From assembly GCA_958450325.1 (NCBI GenBank), contig OY288257.1, positions 59,969,938-60,033,937 of the forward strand: a stretch of 64,000 nt of DNA, in the 5' to 3' direction. Shown here one piece after another: positions 1 to 14,600 of the stretch (its first letter is position 1; each line of letters starts with the position of its first letter). The notes beneath the pieces were generated by a model. The model did not search any database. It was not told where the DNA came from and saw nothing but the letters and a program-made list of their open reading frames with translations. Source of the stretch: Agrostemma githago (Eukaryota; Streptophyta; Magnoliopsida; Caryophyllales; Caryophyllaceae). A program made the translations under genes and the position numbers.

Positions 1-3000
1 TACATCTACTAGTACTATTGTGGATGGAGACAGTGCTCATCTGATGAGAAATAACGCCTCAACTGATAAGACCAAAAATTCAGTAGGTAATATTGCGTCA
101 GGCCAAAAGAATAATGGACACGCATCACAAGTATCAAGAGATGGTGATTTAGAGGTGATTCCAGGAAATATGTGTGCTTCTGCTACTGGTGTCGTGAGAA
201 TACAATCAAGAAAGAAAGCCGAAATGTTCCTAGTTCGGACTGATGGGTTTTCTTGTACACGAGAAAAGGTGACTGAATCCTCACTTGCGTTCACTCATCC
301 AAGTACGCAGCAGCAAATGCTTATGTGGAAGTCCACCCCAAAGACTGTCCTTTTGTTAAAGAAGTTGGGACCAGAACTCATGGAACAGGCTAAAGAGGTA
401 CAAATCTAAACACATTCTCTTTTCCCCTGTTTTGATAAATGCGCAAATAATCACTTCACATCATAATCAAAAGAGAAGTCACCCACGTGCTGGAACGGCT
501 GCACTGCTGCAGGGAAGAGATAACAGGAGGATTTAACATCCTCGACTCGGGAGGAGCCAGAAATCATTGGGTTAACAAATTTTGTATTTTTTGCTAATTA
601 GAAGAGTAAACACCCTTACAATGAAGGGTAAAAGTGGGCCAAAGTTACAGTATAGCATAATAAATAACTCAATCATAATTATCGGTACATTGTAGTATCA
701 TACTCCTTACTACCTTAAACAAGTAAGGCCACACAAATATTGGCCCAAAGGCCCCAAGTGTCATAAATTTTTTATCTTCAACCAAATTTTAGGATATCAA
801 ATTTTATTCTCTCATGGTATTCTGGATAAGCTACCCCTTGCATCAGAGTAGCTCAGCTCATTGTCCCCTCTTATTCCTTTTCAGTACATAACATGTGATG
901 ATGTATTGCTGTGACTCGTTCGTAGAGTTGTGTCTTGTGTGTCATGCTGCCTTTAGTTTAGACTTTTGGATTCTTAGTGTGTATTTTCAGTGTGAAGATG
1001 CGCATGTAGTTTTTTTTATTGATATTTCTTTTTTTGCTGGATGGGTAAGAAGTGATTCTTAAATCAACCAAATGCTTCCATAAGAGTCTCTGCTATGTGC
1101 GAAGTATTCTTGAAAACCAAATAAAGAAAAGTTGGCTCTTGTTGTGTAAAATGACTATTTTATGAAGCACCTTTTTTTTTTTTTTTTTTTTTTCCCTCAT
1201 TATAGCCTTTTCATCTTTAATTCAAGATTCTCTCTTGGGTGAGTAGGATTTTTGAAGCACTCTCTGTCATTAATGCCTGCCTTTATCTTCGAGTCTGTTA
1301 CTCAAGATTCTCTTTTGGTGTGTAGGTTGCATCTTATTTATATTACCAAGAAAAAATGAATGTTCTTGTTGAGCCAGATGTGCATGATATATTTGCCAGG
1401 ATACCGGGATTTGGGTTTGTTCAGACTTTCTATGGTCAAGATAGCAGGTAATTTTGCTGGCTATGTATGCTGTCCCATGTGATCTAATAATTCTGAATGG
1501 ATGTGTTGTCATAACTCATAAGCACTATTTTATTGTAGTGGTCTACATGAAAAGGTTGATTTTGTAGCATGCCTGGGAGGAGATGGAGTGATTCTTCACG
1601 CATCAAATTTATTTAGAGGTTCCGTGCCTCCAGTTGTGTCATTTAATCTTGGATCTCTTGGTTTTCTTACGTCCCATAATGTATGATTCTCAGCTCGTGT
1701 TTAGTTCAGATATGTTTTTTTTCTTCTTCCTTTTATTACCGAGACATAAGTCTTATTTCTTCTTTCATATTTTGTAGTTTCAAGACTACAAGCAGGACCT
1801 GGGACAGGTCATCCACGGTAATAACACCAGGGATGGTGTTTATATTACCCTGAGGATGCGACTTCGATGTGAGGTTTTCCGGAATGGAAAGGCAATGCCT
1901 GGTAAAATTTTTGACGTCTTAAATGAGATAGTGGTTGATCGTGGATCGAATCCTTATCTGTCAAAGATTGAGTGCTACGAGCATGATCGACTCATAACTA
2001 AGGTAATTTCTCGCCCTCTATTTTCCTCACTTCTCCTGGAATGTTATTTGGGCCATTTTCTTCTCGTTTGGTGCTTATACTATTACGTCGTTCGTTACAG
2101 AGATAAATGACATTAGCCAGGTCTGAGTTGTGGCAAATATGACATTAGTTTGAACATTTGTTAGCCTTTTGAGGCTGAAAGGAATTTGTTATTACTTCGT
2201 ACTTGGTAATTTGTTACGCCTAGACCTGACAAAACGGTCAGCGGGTTGGGTTTGGGTCGGGTCAGCTTTGGATTGGGTCAATTTTGGGTTATTAAAATCA
2301 TGTTGATTTCGGGTCGGGTCGGGTCGGGCCTTCGGGTCAAATTCGGGTCTTCCGTTCGGGTGTCGGGTCGGGTTCAGATTGGCTTATTCGGGCCGGGTTA
2401 GTTTTGCAGGTCTAGTTACGCCTAGTCTTGCCTCCTGCCACATACATCCATGCATCAATTAATCCTAAAGTCTGTAGAAGAGGGGCCTGGGTCCCTCCTA
2501 GGCTGTTAAGGTGGAATCACATATATGCAATTAAGGTGGAATCACACATAACCGACTCTTTTTGTTAAACTCTTGATGAAGATGATTGTTTGCTGCTTTG
2601 CAGTTGGCAAAAACTCCGTATGGTTGGATTCCATTTTGATGTCTTTTGTTATACTCCAAAGCCGATGAATAATGAATCTTTTGGCTGCATTACAATTTCA
2701 AATTGGCAGAGTGCAAATATTAAAACGATAACATTGTTCTGCAGGTGCAAGGTGATGGGATCATAGTAGCTACACCGACTGGAAGTACCGCGTATTCAAC
2801 AGCTGCAGGAGGGTCTATGGTGAGCACCACATTCTAAACGTGTTAGATTACTACCACATTACCATTAGTACAATATGTCCATATGGGTCCTCCACTTTTC
2901 CGTGAGTCCTTTTCATAGTTTCAACCCGAGTGGATGAGAGGTTTACTTTGATACAGTGCCTTAACATTAATTGAGCTTGTTAATTGGTGTACTTTCGGAA

Positions 3001-5069
3001 AACATGTCATTTTGTCATTGAAGTGAAAAAAATTGGTGGATGGCCTTGGTTGACTTGAAATATGAGTGTTGGTTTGCATTGAAATTTATCTTAGAAAATG
3101 GGGTTGCTATGATACTCTGAATCGATTGTGGATTTGAATGTCGGGCTTGCATTTTTCATGAAAATTTCACAAGTTTACTGACTTAAATTGATATTTCTGG
3201 GTCACGAGGAGAAGTGTCCACATGTCGGGGCATTTGCTTCAGATATGGTAGGAGAATACCCTGAATGGAGAAATCGAAGTAACATAGCTTGTAGGAATGA
3301 TACATCTATGCGAGCTATGCTGAAGAAGACTCGTAATATAAAAGTAATGTAACCTGTTGCAATAATGTAGAATAATTATGAGGTGAAAATACAAGGTTAA
3401 AATATTTCTGTGGTTAGACGCTTAGTCTTGAAGAAATCTGAATGATGATGAGCAAACTGAACTCAGTTTGAGTTTGCTCTATAGGATTCTTGGAGTACAA
3501 TGTAGAATGTTTTTCAAGATCAGCTTCTTTGTCTTTATACATTTTGGAAGCTTATCTGCAATTCTGTTCCATTGATGCTCATAAAATGTGTGCTTTCTCC
3601 ATGTTTTCATACCTTCGAACCTTTCAGTTCCATTTTTAAGATAAGTAAGCGATAATACGAGTATTAAGGAGACCAGGGGTGATGTGCATATACAAGATGA
3701 CCAACCGTATTATTTCTTTCCTTCATGTAATAACTAACTGCAAAAATTGTGAAATTATCAGTGATTTTCTCTGTTATTCGACTCATTAATCCCCAGATAA
3801 TGCCTTGACTATAAATTTATTAAGAAATTGGTTACAGTTCTCCACACTGGCTTAATCTCTAACAAGCAAAAGAGAGGTATGGAGAGTGAAAGTATACTGA
3901 ATATTTAACCAAACATGAAGTCGCTTACTGTGAACTATGGTAGAATAAAGCAAAATGGCTCTTCTCAGTGCTGCTCATCTTTTTGTTGTGAGCATCACAG
4001 TCATTTAATGTAAGTCAGAGCATTTGATGTACTCCATCTTGCAACGAGGATTCTATGAGGCACAAATGTTATTGTTGTTGCTGTGTAGTCTTGATTTCTT
4101 CTAACAACTGAACTAATAATGCATATTTTGGGAATAATATAATAGGTACATCCAAATGTCCCTTGCATGTTGTTCACTCCTATTTGTCCGCACTCACTTT
4201 CATTTCGACCAGTGATTCTTCCAGATTCCGCGCGGCTGGAATTGAAGGTAATGCTGTTTGTTATGAAATATCTTTTGAAGTGGTACCATATTTATGTGTA
4301 AATCTATGTAAATGCATTTTTTGACATGAAATCTCTGCTGAAAAAAGACATTAAATTACTTCAGCCGAAAAGAACCGGGCTTCTGTGGGTATAGACTATA
4401 CAGTGAATCACGATTAGTCTCTAGGCATGAGACTTGGCAATGAGAGAGCTTGTTTTATGATGTTTTTCTTATTAATTCTGTAGTGAATGCGGCACCAAAC
4501 GTTTGAAGGATCGGACATAACATCTCCCATGTGATTAAGCAGTTTTTAATTAGGCCTTGACATAACCTGACGACTGTCAACTGCTTCATGAACAAGTGCA
4601 TATGCCTTTAAGAATCTCTATGGTGATTTGCATAAAAAAATGTCTAATAGACTGAATCTTTTGCTGCATAAAAAATGATGTGATGTGATGTGGTGTGGTG
4701 CTAGCCTGTCAAAAACAATTGTCTTGCGAAATCTCTAGAATGTCCACCTGTTAGATTCCAAAATTCAAGAGGGTGTGTTATGGAGATTTGAACTTCATTA
4801 TGGTCTGTTGGAACACCATCGGTAGTCCCTCCGAATTCATTCTGAAGTTGGGTTGGTTGAAACAGATACCAGACGATGCAAGAAGCAATGCATGGGTGTC
4901 ATTCGATGGGAAGAGGAGGCAACAGCTTTCAAGAGGGGACTCAATACGGATATCCATGAGCCAGCATCCTCTCCCTACAGTCAACAAGTCCGATCAGACC
5001 GGGGATTGGTTCCGTAGTTTAATCCGTTGCCTGAACTGGAACGAGAGGATGGACCAGAAGGCCCTTTGA
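1..5069 (+). CDS. NADK2: NAD kinase 2, chloroplast type (partial, 3' half)
   Basis: Phosphorylates NAD to NADP in the plastid. Seven exons can be joined in frame: 1-397 (frame begins at base 2), 1326-1447, 1539-1680, 1778-2002, 2745-2819, 4146-4247 and 4866-5069, with the TGA stop at 5067-5069. All visible introns are GT-AG. About 421 residues are visible, starting inside the protein; the 5' exons, transit peptide and long N-terminal region lie left of the window. Seen: the GGDG motif of ATP-NAD kinases ([12 protein letters not shown], third exon), the NE motif region (LNEIVVDRG, fourth exon) and the [15 protein letters not shown] loop (fifth exon). The C-terminus [10 protein letters not shown] matches the plant NADK2 tail as I remember it. 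The 1326-nt intron before exon six shows nothing I recognise; the intron before exon five contains a hAT MITE. No frameshift or stop was seen. Confidence 0.95.
2221..2414. mobile_element. hAT-type MITE in an NADK2 intron
   Basis: A 194-bp element with inverted ends (TAGACCTGACAAAAC at the left, complement TAGACCTGCAAAACTA at the right). It is flanked by a perfect 8-bp target duplication GTTACGCC (2213-2220 and 2415-2422), the length made by hAT transposases. The interior is rich in GGGTCGGGT and has no coding capacity. Orientation cannot be assigned. Confidence 0.85.
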
Positions 5070-6868
5070 ATCAACCAACCAACCTTTCCTCGACGCAGCA
5101 GTGCAGCACCACCGAGTGTCAGTGTCAGTGTCAGGTTCCTGTAAATTACTGCACATAATATTTTTTTTTTTTGTGTTCCATGAAAGGCGAACCAGTATGA
5201 TGACATACTGTAGGATTTTAGCAACAATAATTAATCATTCATCATTCTGTGTTCTGTATTTAGAAACCCAGAGTGTATACTGTATACTGTATACTTATAG
5301 TTGAGATTAAATAAGCAAATAAGAGAGGCCATTATCTCTTCATGTCACTGTATACTGTGAATCAAGCTTTTACATCTTTATTATTTATCGTATGTTATTT
5401 ATCTCTTCAGACTTGGCGTATGTGGTTCATATATGGGTTTAATAGAATTGTGGAGAAAAGACGATTGTGGGAAGTAATTAGGACATTTGATTCCTGAATC
5501 TAATCGGACAAAAAATGTGTATAATAACTTTCAAAATTGACAATTTTCGGTGAATTTTATACATTTGTGATATTGTTTCCAGAGACCATTTAGAAACCGC
5601 CGATATGCGATGAAATGATTAGCAATAGTTAACAATAAAGGATCTAAGACGGTTGAGAGTCGGGCATAGAGCTTGTTTCTTTCAATTTTTGCTGATTCGA
5701 AAAGTACTCGTTCGGCCCCAAATGTCATTATTTTAAACAATATTTTCCATTTTTTACGACAGGATCAATACACTTAATTTGAAGTAATTATGGTACGAAT
5801 TTAAGACGTGATTCCGGAACCTATTCAGACCAAAAAACGTGGATAATAACCTTCAAAATCGATAATTTTCGATGATTTTTACATGTCATCAATATTATTT
5901 CCTAAAACAATTCAGAAATAGCGGATATGCGCTGAAATGATTACCAATAATTAAGAAAGGTTCTAAGACGGCTAAGAATCGAGATTTCCGGATGATTCGT
6001 AAAGTACTCGTTCGGCCTCTTAATGTTACTCCTATTTTCTTAAATTAACCTCATTGGTCCACTTTTCCCCTCACAAAAAAAATGGAGGAAGTATTATTTT
6101 AAACAATATTCTCCATTTCTTACACCAAGATCTATACATATAGTTTTGAAGTAATTATGACGTGAATTTTAAGATATTCAATTCCGGGACCTATTAGAAC
6201 CAAAAAACATGGAAACTAAGGAGGCCAGTGGCTGAGGTTAAACATTGGTCATAAACACACTATTCCATCGTCCCATGGTGAGATCTAAAATGAGCTTATA
6301 GGTTGATACGGACATGTGTAAAAAGTAGGTTACGACTTACGAGTATCATCATAAAAGATTCGGCAGCAAAAATGTAGACCTGATAATTATATACACAATC
6401 ACCTGTAGGCAGTTACAATTACAAACATAAACTAGGATGCTAGTTAAGTTAAATTACAACTTCCTCTTGAAATCTGTCTTTAGTACATATTCTAGCTCTA
6501 TTAGTTCTAATCTTCAGGTTACAATGCCTTTAATCTTATTCCAAGTCATTTTCGACCTGCCTACAGTACATACAGAGTCTGAAGTATAGAGTATACCCGC
6601 CTCAACCCTACAACTACAAGGGGGTTCATGCACTGCCAAATCTGGTACTCCACCTCATCAACTTCCCTATCTCTGCTGCGTTGCTGCCACCGCCATTTCA
6701 ACACTGAGGGACGGACTTTCCCTTTAGCTTCCTTAATCCACCACTGCCATTTATTTTGATGCAAAACCGTTTTACCCCAAGACTTGCGATGTATGACTGA
6801 AAGCAATATTCTTTGGAGTACCAGTACCACCAAGCAACTATTTACCAGATGTACCAGGCTTCCTTCCA
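5070..6868. other. Convergent intergenic region NADK2-SECA2
   Basis: Holds the 3' UTRs of the two converging genes and no coding region. AATAAA-like A-rich sequence after about 5300 may end NADK2 transcripts. The rest is AT-rich; a diverged tandem repeat at 5465-6212 is listed separately. Confidence 0.6.
5465..6212. repeat. Diverged tandem repeat, two full and one partial copy
   Basis: Copies start near 5468, 5778 and 6145, each with GAAGTAATTA followed by a segment like ACCTATTAGAACCAAAAAAC. The first two continue through a shared block around GCGATATGCGATGAAATGATTA and AAAGTACTCGTTCGGCC. The period is roughly 310-370 nt. The third copy stops after about 70 nt. The origin is unknown; no terminal repeats or coding potential were seen. 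Confidence 0.7.
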
Positions 6869-9800
6869 TTAAGAGAGAAATAATTCTTGAGAGTCCATGG
6901 GAGAGGCCCAATAGCGGAACAGGGACTCTACAGTCAGCCTCCTAAACGCGCTCAGCATCGAGATGAAGAATCGACAACCATCTATCTTGTATTCCTCCAG
7001 AGGATTTCTGTGCCCAAAACTCCTCACATTCACCTGCATAAAAACCTACATGAGCCGAGTGCCAAAGAAGCAATGAAAAATGAAAAGCCACGATGTGTTA
7101 TGTATGTGTACCGCTGAGCTAAGCCTGTTCATATTAACAAGGTGATCCCTCCAGAAACAATCCAAGGTCTTGATTATTACTGCTCTCTGCATTTCAAAAT
7201 TTGGAAGAGGAAAAAAACAAACATCACCCACGGAAAGTTTATCAAGACTAACAAGTGAATCTTTGCAGGATAAGAGCTAAACATAAGCAAGAGTAGACAT
7301 CTGCAGTAAGTCGATCAAGTACTATACAAAAGCACAAATACTTAAACGAGACAATCCCACATGATTATTACTGCAAGACCACTCCATTTATCAGATAAAA
7401 GAGCAATTAATACAAGTTTATTAGTGAGCGACAAGGTTGTCTCACACATTGTGTGAGACTATTTCTACAAGTAGCTCAGACAAAGATTACTACATGGCTC
7501 ACAAAACACCAAGAGGATTCTTTAAGTTCAACCAATATCAATCAAATATTATCCCTCAAAATTAATGCATGTAGCGGGTCACAATATAGTTATTGAGTAT
7601 CTAAAACCAGATCAAGGAACTTTGTGACCTCTGGGATCAATGGTAACCATACTAATGCATCAACATGGAGACTAGTATATTTTCCATTACTTTTCCTTTT
7701 AAATACTTTCATACTGTATTAATTAACCCCCAATTCAGGAAATAACTAAAGGTAACCCCAGCAGTAAATACATACCTCAATTTCTTTTACATATGTTCCA
7801 TCATAACCAGATTCTTCTATGGCATGAAGATACGAAGCAATAAGAAAACTCCCAAGGTAATTTCGCAATAGATTGATGCTCACTCGGTACCTCCCATCGC
7901 TGCAGCATTCATCGCGACATATTAAGCTATCTATAATATTTTCGCATTGTAAAAAAGGAGGAAAATTGCACTAGTATCATAGAGCAAAATTATTATGGGC
8001 TCACATGATTGTATCATCACCACATATGGCAAGCCATCTCTTGAGGGAAGAAGCCTTCTTCCGGATCCCCTTAAAGACATTTGGAGGTCTTGGCAAATCT
8101 GGGGGGAAACTGCTACTAAAATCTACAGATGATGATGTATCATACTCTAAAAGAGACTTCAGCAGGGCTGTTTCCGTAATTTCTGCAAATGGATCTGAAC
8201 AATCACCAAAGTTTAGCATCACAGGCTCACAGCCGCATGACAGCCCTCTGTCCAATACACAAGGGCAAAGGGAAAAGGGGAAAAACAAATTAAGACTGAA
8301 GTAACACAAATAAGCACACCATTCAACAGCTTTCCCCCAAGATTCCTAAACTCGTCCAAGATCTTTCTCAGATTCCAGCTACAAGGACTCTGCAAAAGAA
8401 TAAAATATCATAATGACGCCATCTTTCAGCGCAGAAAATAATTTATTGCTGAATGCATAGATCACAAGTTTCCAAGAAGGGGTGCATTAGAAAGTCTTGA
8501 AATGCTCGAACTACGCTGGATGTACAATACAAAATTAGTGAATTTGTGGGACAACGATTTCAAAGTTTTAGAGTTCGAATTACCTTGTGAGCATCAACAC
8601 TGCCCAATATTATTTCGTCTACCACAGCTTGCATGTATCTGTACAGTACATAGTCAGATGGAATGATGGATTCTCATAGCAATAAGGCGGGAGTAGGGAG
8701 AATAGTCGCAATTCACAAAGGCACACAAGCATAAGGTTGAGATCCCATGAGAACTATCTCTAAGGTGAGAGCAGATAGATACATTCTAAATGCACATGTA
8801 ATTTTCAAATAAATAAGAGGTACATCTTAATTCACACTATAAGATTATTGGCACATTCCTAATATATGTACGCTATATTCAAATAACATATTGGGTAATT
8901 TCTCCAAGTTTGACAGAGTAATTTCCTAACAACCTAAATGCCCCTAATAATAGGACTTGACTCTTGACTATCAGTCTAACATTTCCTTGTCAGAATACGT
9001 ACTCGTAAGTGTGGTAACTAATTGCAATAAATGTATCGCAGTAGGTGGCTAACTTACGCAGAAAGTAAAAGGAAGTACCACCTAATTTCCCCAATAACAA
9101 GTGTAATAGACTCGTTGATGAAAGAAAGAGAAAAAAAATGGTTGCAGTACTGGGGAATATTCAATACAGAGCACAGAGCTTTCCGGCTAAAAGTTACAAT
9201 TAAACTCACTGGATAATGTGTTCGGAGCAACTTTGACCATCACCCACCAAAATCAACTGCCTTAGGTCATAAACATGCTTTCTTTGAACCTGAGAAGACA
9301 ACATAAAATTAACGTTTTTTTTTAGAGGGAGGGGGGCACCAGTTAGAGTCTCATGTAGATAGCAAAAAACTTGATGATGAAAGAAGCTGGGAACCCCGTT
9401 AGAGTCTTAAACCGTTGTTGGATATAACTTCTTAGCTCCACCTCAAGTAGGGAAAATTGAAATGACACAGACAACAAGAGCAGAACAGCAAGCATGAAAA
9501 CTCGTTGAGCATACCTCCAAAACTTCATCAAACTCAACCAAGCTCTTTCGGATGTTAAAAAAATACTTCTCTGCATTGATTTGCAAGGCCAAAAGCTACG
9601 TCCATGACAGAGGTACAATCAAGTCATAGTAGTGGGTATCATGTAGGAACTGAGACATAAAATTATAGGGTAGTCACCTGTTTAACAATGGAGTTTCCTT
9701 CGATTGGTATATCCTCATCATTTGTGATTCTAGATATAAGTTTGACGGCCCATTCAGTATCGAAGTTGAACTTTTGAAATATTTCATCCTGCAAGCTGTC

Positions 9801-11598
9801 AAAATTCAAAATGAAAAACCGGCGCCGAAATTTCAATATATACACTATTTAAGCTGGTAGTAATACAACGCAGTTATGTCACTTGGTACAATTCTTGGTC
9901 GCAGAGCAACACTTCCTCATGGGAGCTCGAATAACTGTGTACCAACATAATTGTTTTTAAAGAACGCTAAAATGGGAATATGGATGAGCTCAAACATGCA
10001 TAACTACGAGTGACACAATTTTATAGTATTGGCTTCTTCTTCAGATCACCTATAGCTTTTGTAAGATGCACAAGCGCTTAATGAGCCACTCACTGATGGG
10101 CAGAAACGGAAGGGGACAAATATACAACTTTTGACGTAAATTTCCCCAATGGTATGATTTATGAAAGGCCGCCAAACTCAATTTACAAATTTGCAGCTAT
10201 GCTACTCTGGCTTTAGATATAGGGCTAGTATCTGCGACTAGTATTGATAACAATATAAAAGGTCGTGGTTTACTCTAGGTATAAGACAAAGTAGTTATTG
10301 AGAAAAGATAAAGCTAATGTTGTTCTCCAGTCTTTCATGCTCATAATAAATGCACGGATTCTTCTAGAAAAGACAGCAGATCAAATAGGCAAAGCAACTC
10401 AGCTCACTGCATCAATGCCACATCCCTATCCACTATCTGGGCCACATGGATCAACCAATACAACAATGCATCTCTCTCAATCACAGTATAACGACAACAC
10501 ACCATTAACCTAGTTATTCAAAGGCTCCCGCTATGGCAAGATAATGAAGATGAATGCAAATTTATGCCTTGGCTGAAATGCAATGAATGACACAAAGTAA
10601 AAGTGTGTTGAAATTTGCATCCCCTTTACTTATTTCACTAAAGTCTAAAGCCAAAGAATGGTTAATCTTTGGCTTAATTAGAGATTGATTATGCTCTTTG
10701 TAAAGGTTCGTGGAAAATACCATGACCCTGGACCTACATGAATTGCTCATGTCCATTCTGCATTGTGTTGTTGCTCACCATTAAAGGATACAAGATTTTA
10801 AAGGAGATTTGGGTTTATCTGTGTGATATCAAGGACTGAGAGAAAAATGTTGTTCAGCATTGTGCTTTAGTGCTAATTTCTGCAGACTGCGGTATTTCTT
10901 TTGAGAGGAACTCTATTGTTTTCTATATATTGCCTCGTGCAAAACTTTTCCTTTGGGGTCATTGACTCAAAACACTTGTCCTATTCATCAGCGAAGGCAG
11001 TGGTAGCTGGCCTTATCCTCACCCATTTATTTTTTTAAAATAAAAATGAAAGTCGTCAGGGAGTCTATTAAGGACCAGATATAGCATAAACTAACGAACT
11101 GTCCAATGAAAGGCCCTACATAGCTGCATGAGCAGTTGGACAAAACAAAAACATAAGAGAGAGAGAGAGAGAGAGAGAGAATTTGTTGCGAAAAATAGTC
11201 AGGAACATATCACCAACAAAGAATGGCTTGATAACAGACAGCATTCTCTTGAACAAATTCATCTTCAATAGACAGATGGCATCATTGATCACAAAGACAG
11301 TTGCCATTCGAAGCATTTAATGGAATCTCATCAGATTTGTACAAAACATGAAATCATTTTCTTAACCACAAAGCCCTATTTTTGAGTTTTTATCTTACTC
11401 TTTTAGCTGATTAAAGCAAAATGTTTCTTATAAGCCTATGTGATTCTAACTTATGAAGTAGAAACGGTTGCGATTCTTCTCACCACGGATCAATTGGAAA
11501 CAACCACCTCCTATTTTAGAGGAAAGCTTGCATACAATCGCATGACACAATATCTCGTTATTTACATTAGAGATGAAAATACGGTTAGTCCAAATCAT

Positions 11599-11633
<35 letters not shown>

Positions 11634-14600
11634 AGGTTTTTTTCGAGCGATCTCATTGGTCCGTTCAATCAAACCTCAAATTAGGAAAGTATCATAAATA
11701 ATAAAAAAAATCAATTAGAGAATCTTTTGATTATTACAATATATATTTAATCTATTATATTAATGTGATATTTTACAATTCTGACGTGAAAACCTTTAGA
11801 GTTCATTTTTTTAAAACATTATCGTAAAATAAATTATAAAAATGAAATAATTAGATTCATGTTAAAAAATGCTTTCATTAGAGTATAAATTTCATATCAT
11901 TTGTTTCATATTATTTGATGAATTTATAACATATACTAACAGTTTTAAAATTATCCCACATCGACAAATTACAATAGGATAATGAAATTCTATATTATAA
12001 ATAAAGAGTAATAATTCGTTCTTCGATATCTACCAAAAGTCTTTTGAATCTCAAAAAAAATTCTAAGACTATAAACTTAAGGAAGTATCCTACATCGAGA
12101 TGAAGAAATTTTATATTATAAATAAGAGTAATCATTCGTTTTAAATATCGACCAAGAAAAACTTTTAAATTATCCCACATCGAAAAATTATGATGGGGTG
12201 ATGGAATTCTATATTATAAATATTATTAATCATTCGGTTTTAAATATCGACTAAAAAACTTCTGATATATAAGACTGCAAATTTAAGAGCTGATGGAATA
12301 CTATAAACTTAAATAAATTATTTCACATCGAAAAATATGATAAGTTAATGAATTCTATATTATAAATAAGACTAATCATTCGTTATTAAATATCAATCAA
12401 AAAAAACATTTAAGTCTTAAAAAATCTCTTAATAAGACTACAAACTTAAGTAAAAATAATCTCGCATCGAAAAATTATAATAAGGTGATGAAACTTATTA
12501 TAAATAATACTCCGTAGTAACCATGTGCTCTTAGATATTAACCAAAAATATTTTTGAGTCTTAAAATATATATTAAGACTATAAACTTAACTAAAACTAT
12601 CTCACATTTAAAAAATTATAAAGTTTCATCAAACATAAATCTTTTGAGTCTTAAAAAAGTTGTCAAGACTATACACTTAAATAAAAAAAATTATAATAAG
12701 GTGATGAAATTCTATATTATAAATAAAACTAAAAAAAATCTCTAGACATTAACGAAGTTAAGTAATTCTCCCACATCGAAAAATTATGATGAACTTATGA
12801 ATTTGTACTAAAGAAGAGTAATCATCGTTTTTAAATATCAACCAACAAAAAAACTTTTGGTTTGATGGAATTCTATGTCATTGTTTTTTAAATTAGGATG
12901 AAGTCATGAATTTGTAGTCTTGAGTTTATAAAGAGTCTTAATAAGACTACAAATTTAAAATTATCCCACATTGAAACAATTAAAATAAGTTACAGTGATG
13001 ATTCTATATTATAAATAAGACTGCAAATTTTAGTTAAATTTATTCCACATTGACAAATTATAATAAGGTGATGGATTTTTATATTATAAATAAGACTAAT
13101 TATTTATTCTTAGATTCTTAGATATCAATCAAAATCTTTTGAGTCTTAAAGAAACTATTAAGACTATAAACTTAAGTAAATTATCCCACATCGAAAAATT
13201 AAACCCCTCTCTTTTGAGTCTTAAAACACTCTTAAGGCTATAAATTTAAGTAAATTATATTTCACATCAAAGAATTATACTCCCTTCGGTCACTCAAATA
13301 TTAAGGTAATGGAGAAAAAAATAGTGATAGTGAACGAAGAGAGTATAATAAGACGATGAAATTCTATTATATAAATAAAAGTAGTCATTTCTCCAAATTA
13401 TGATGAGGTGATTAAATTCTATATTATAAATAAGATTAATCATTCGTCCTAAAAAAAGTTCTTAACAAGGTGATAAAATTCTTTCGTTCTTAGATATTAT
13501 CCAACAATCTTTTGAGACAAAAAAAAAAATTCTAGGACTAAGACTATATAGTTAAAGTATAATTATCTCGCATCGAAAAATGAAGATGGATTGATGGAAT
13601 TCTATAATATTTATAAATAAGTGTAATCATTTGTCTATAAATAAAAGTTCTTAATTAGACTATATCTAAACTTAAGTAAAATTTTCCCACATCGAAAAAT
13701 TATAATAAGGCGAATTTTTTTATTATATAAATAAGAGTAATCATTCATCCAAAATATATAATAAGATAATCTATGTTTATACTAAAAGTGGAATATTTTT
13801 AAAAAAGAGTAATCGTCTGTCATCTAACATAGATATAAAAACAAACTCTTTTAAGTCTTCAAAATAGTTCTTAAAATTATAAACGTAATTAAATTCTATA
13901 TCATAAGTGAGTAATCTTATGGTTTTAAATATCCACCAACAAATTTTGAGTCTTAAAAAGCTTTTAAAAGGACTAGAAACCTAAAATTATCCCACATCGA
14001 AAAAATTAAAATAAGGTGATGATTCTATATTATAAATAAGAGTAATCGTGCGTTTTTCTGGGTCTTAAAATCGGATCTTAAAAACTATAAACCTTGAGTA
14101 AATTATCCTATATCGAAAAATTATGATGAGGCGATAGAATCTTATATTATCAATCAAAAAAATTATTCGCATGTATTCTTTTGAGTTTTAGAATAAGCTC
14201 TTAAGACTATAAACTTAGTTGTTGAAATTAAGTTTGATTACTAATATTATGTGATCATCTTATTTATTATAATGATATAGCTTGATCAAGTCTTATTTAA
14301 TGAATATACATCATCAATGTAATTAAGCCAATTAACCCGAAGCCAACTAACCCGTGCAACGCACGGACTTTAATCTAGTATTGTCTCAATATAAGAGATC
14401 TAAGGTACAACATTGTTCTCTTTCAAACTGTTTGAGCTCAACAATAAGCTGTAGTTTAATCTACACAATTTTGGCTACATTCACCCGTTAAGAAACTAAT
14501 AAAATGTCACGAGGGTACCTGATCATGAACCTTGTTGATCCTGGATCTCCTTGCCTTCCTGCTCTGCCACGCAGCTGCCAAAAAGCATCACACAAGTGGG

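Larger units (their letters stand above)
11598..14378 (+). mobile_element. Non-autonomous Helitron in SECA2 intron 22
   Basis: The 3' end is diagnostic: the palindrome CCGTGC-AAC-GCACGG (14352-14366) is followed by a short spacer and CTAG (14375-14378), then T, as in plant Helitrons, which insert between A and T without duplicating the target. The 5' end is inferred as TC at 11598-11599, preceded by A and followed by an (AT)n run at 11600-11630 and TCTCATTGGTCCG. The interior is very AT-rich, has no Rep/helicase gene and is mostly a minisatellite array. The 5' boundary is the uncertain part. Confidence 0.7.

Noticed and set aside
2260..2400. GGGTCGGGT runs as a telomere-like or promoter repeat
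   Set aside because: Explained as the interior of the hAT MITE with an 8-bp target duplication.
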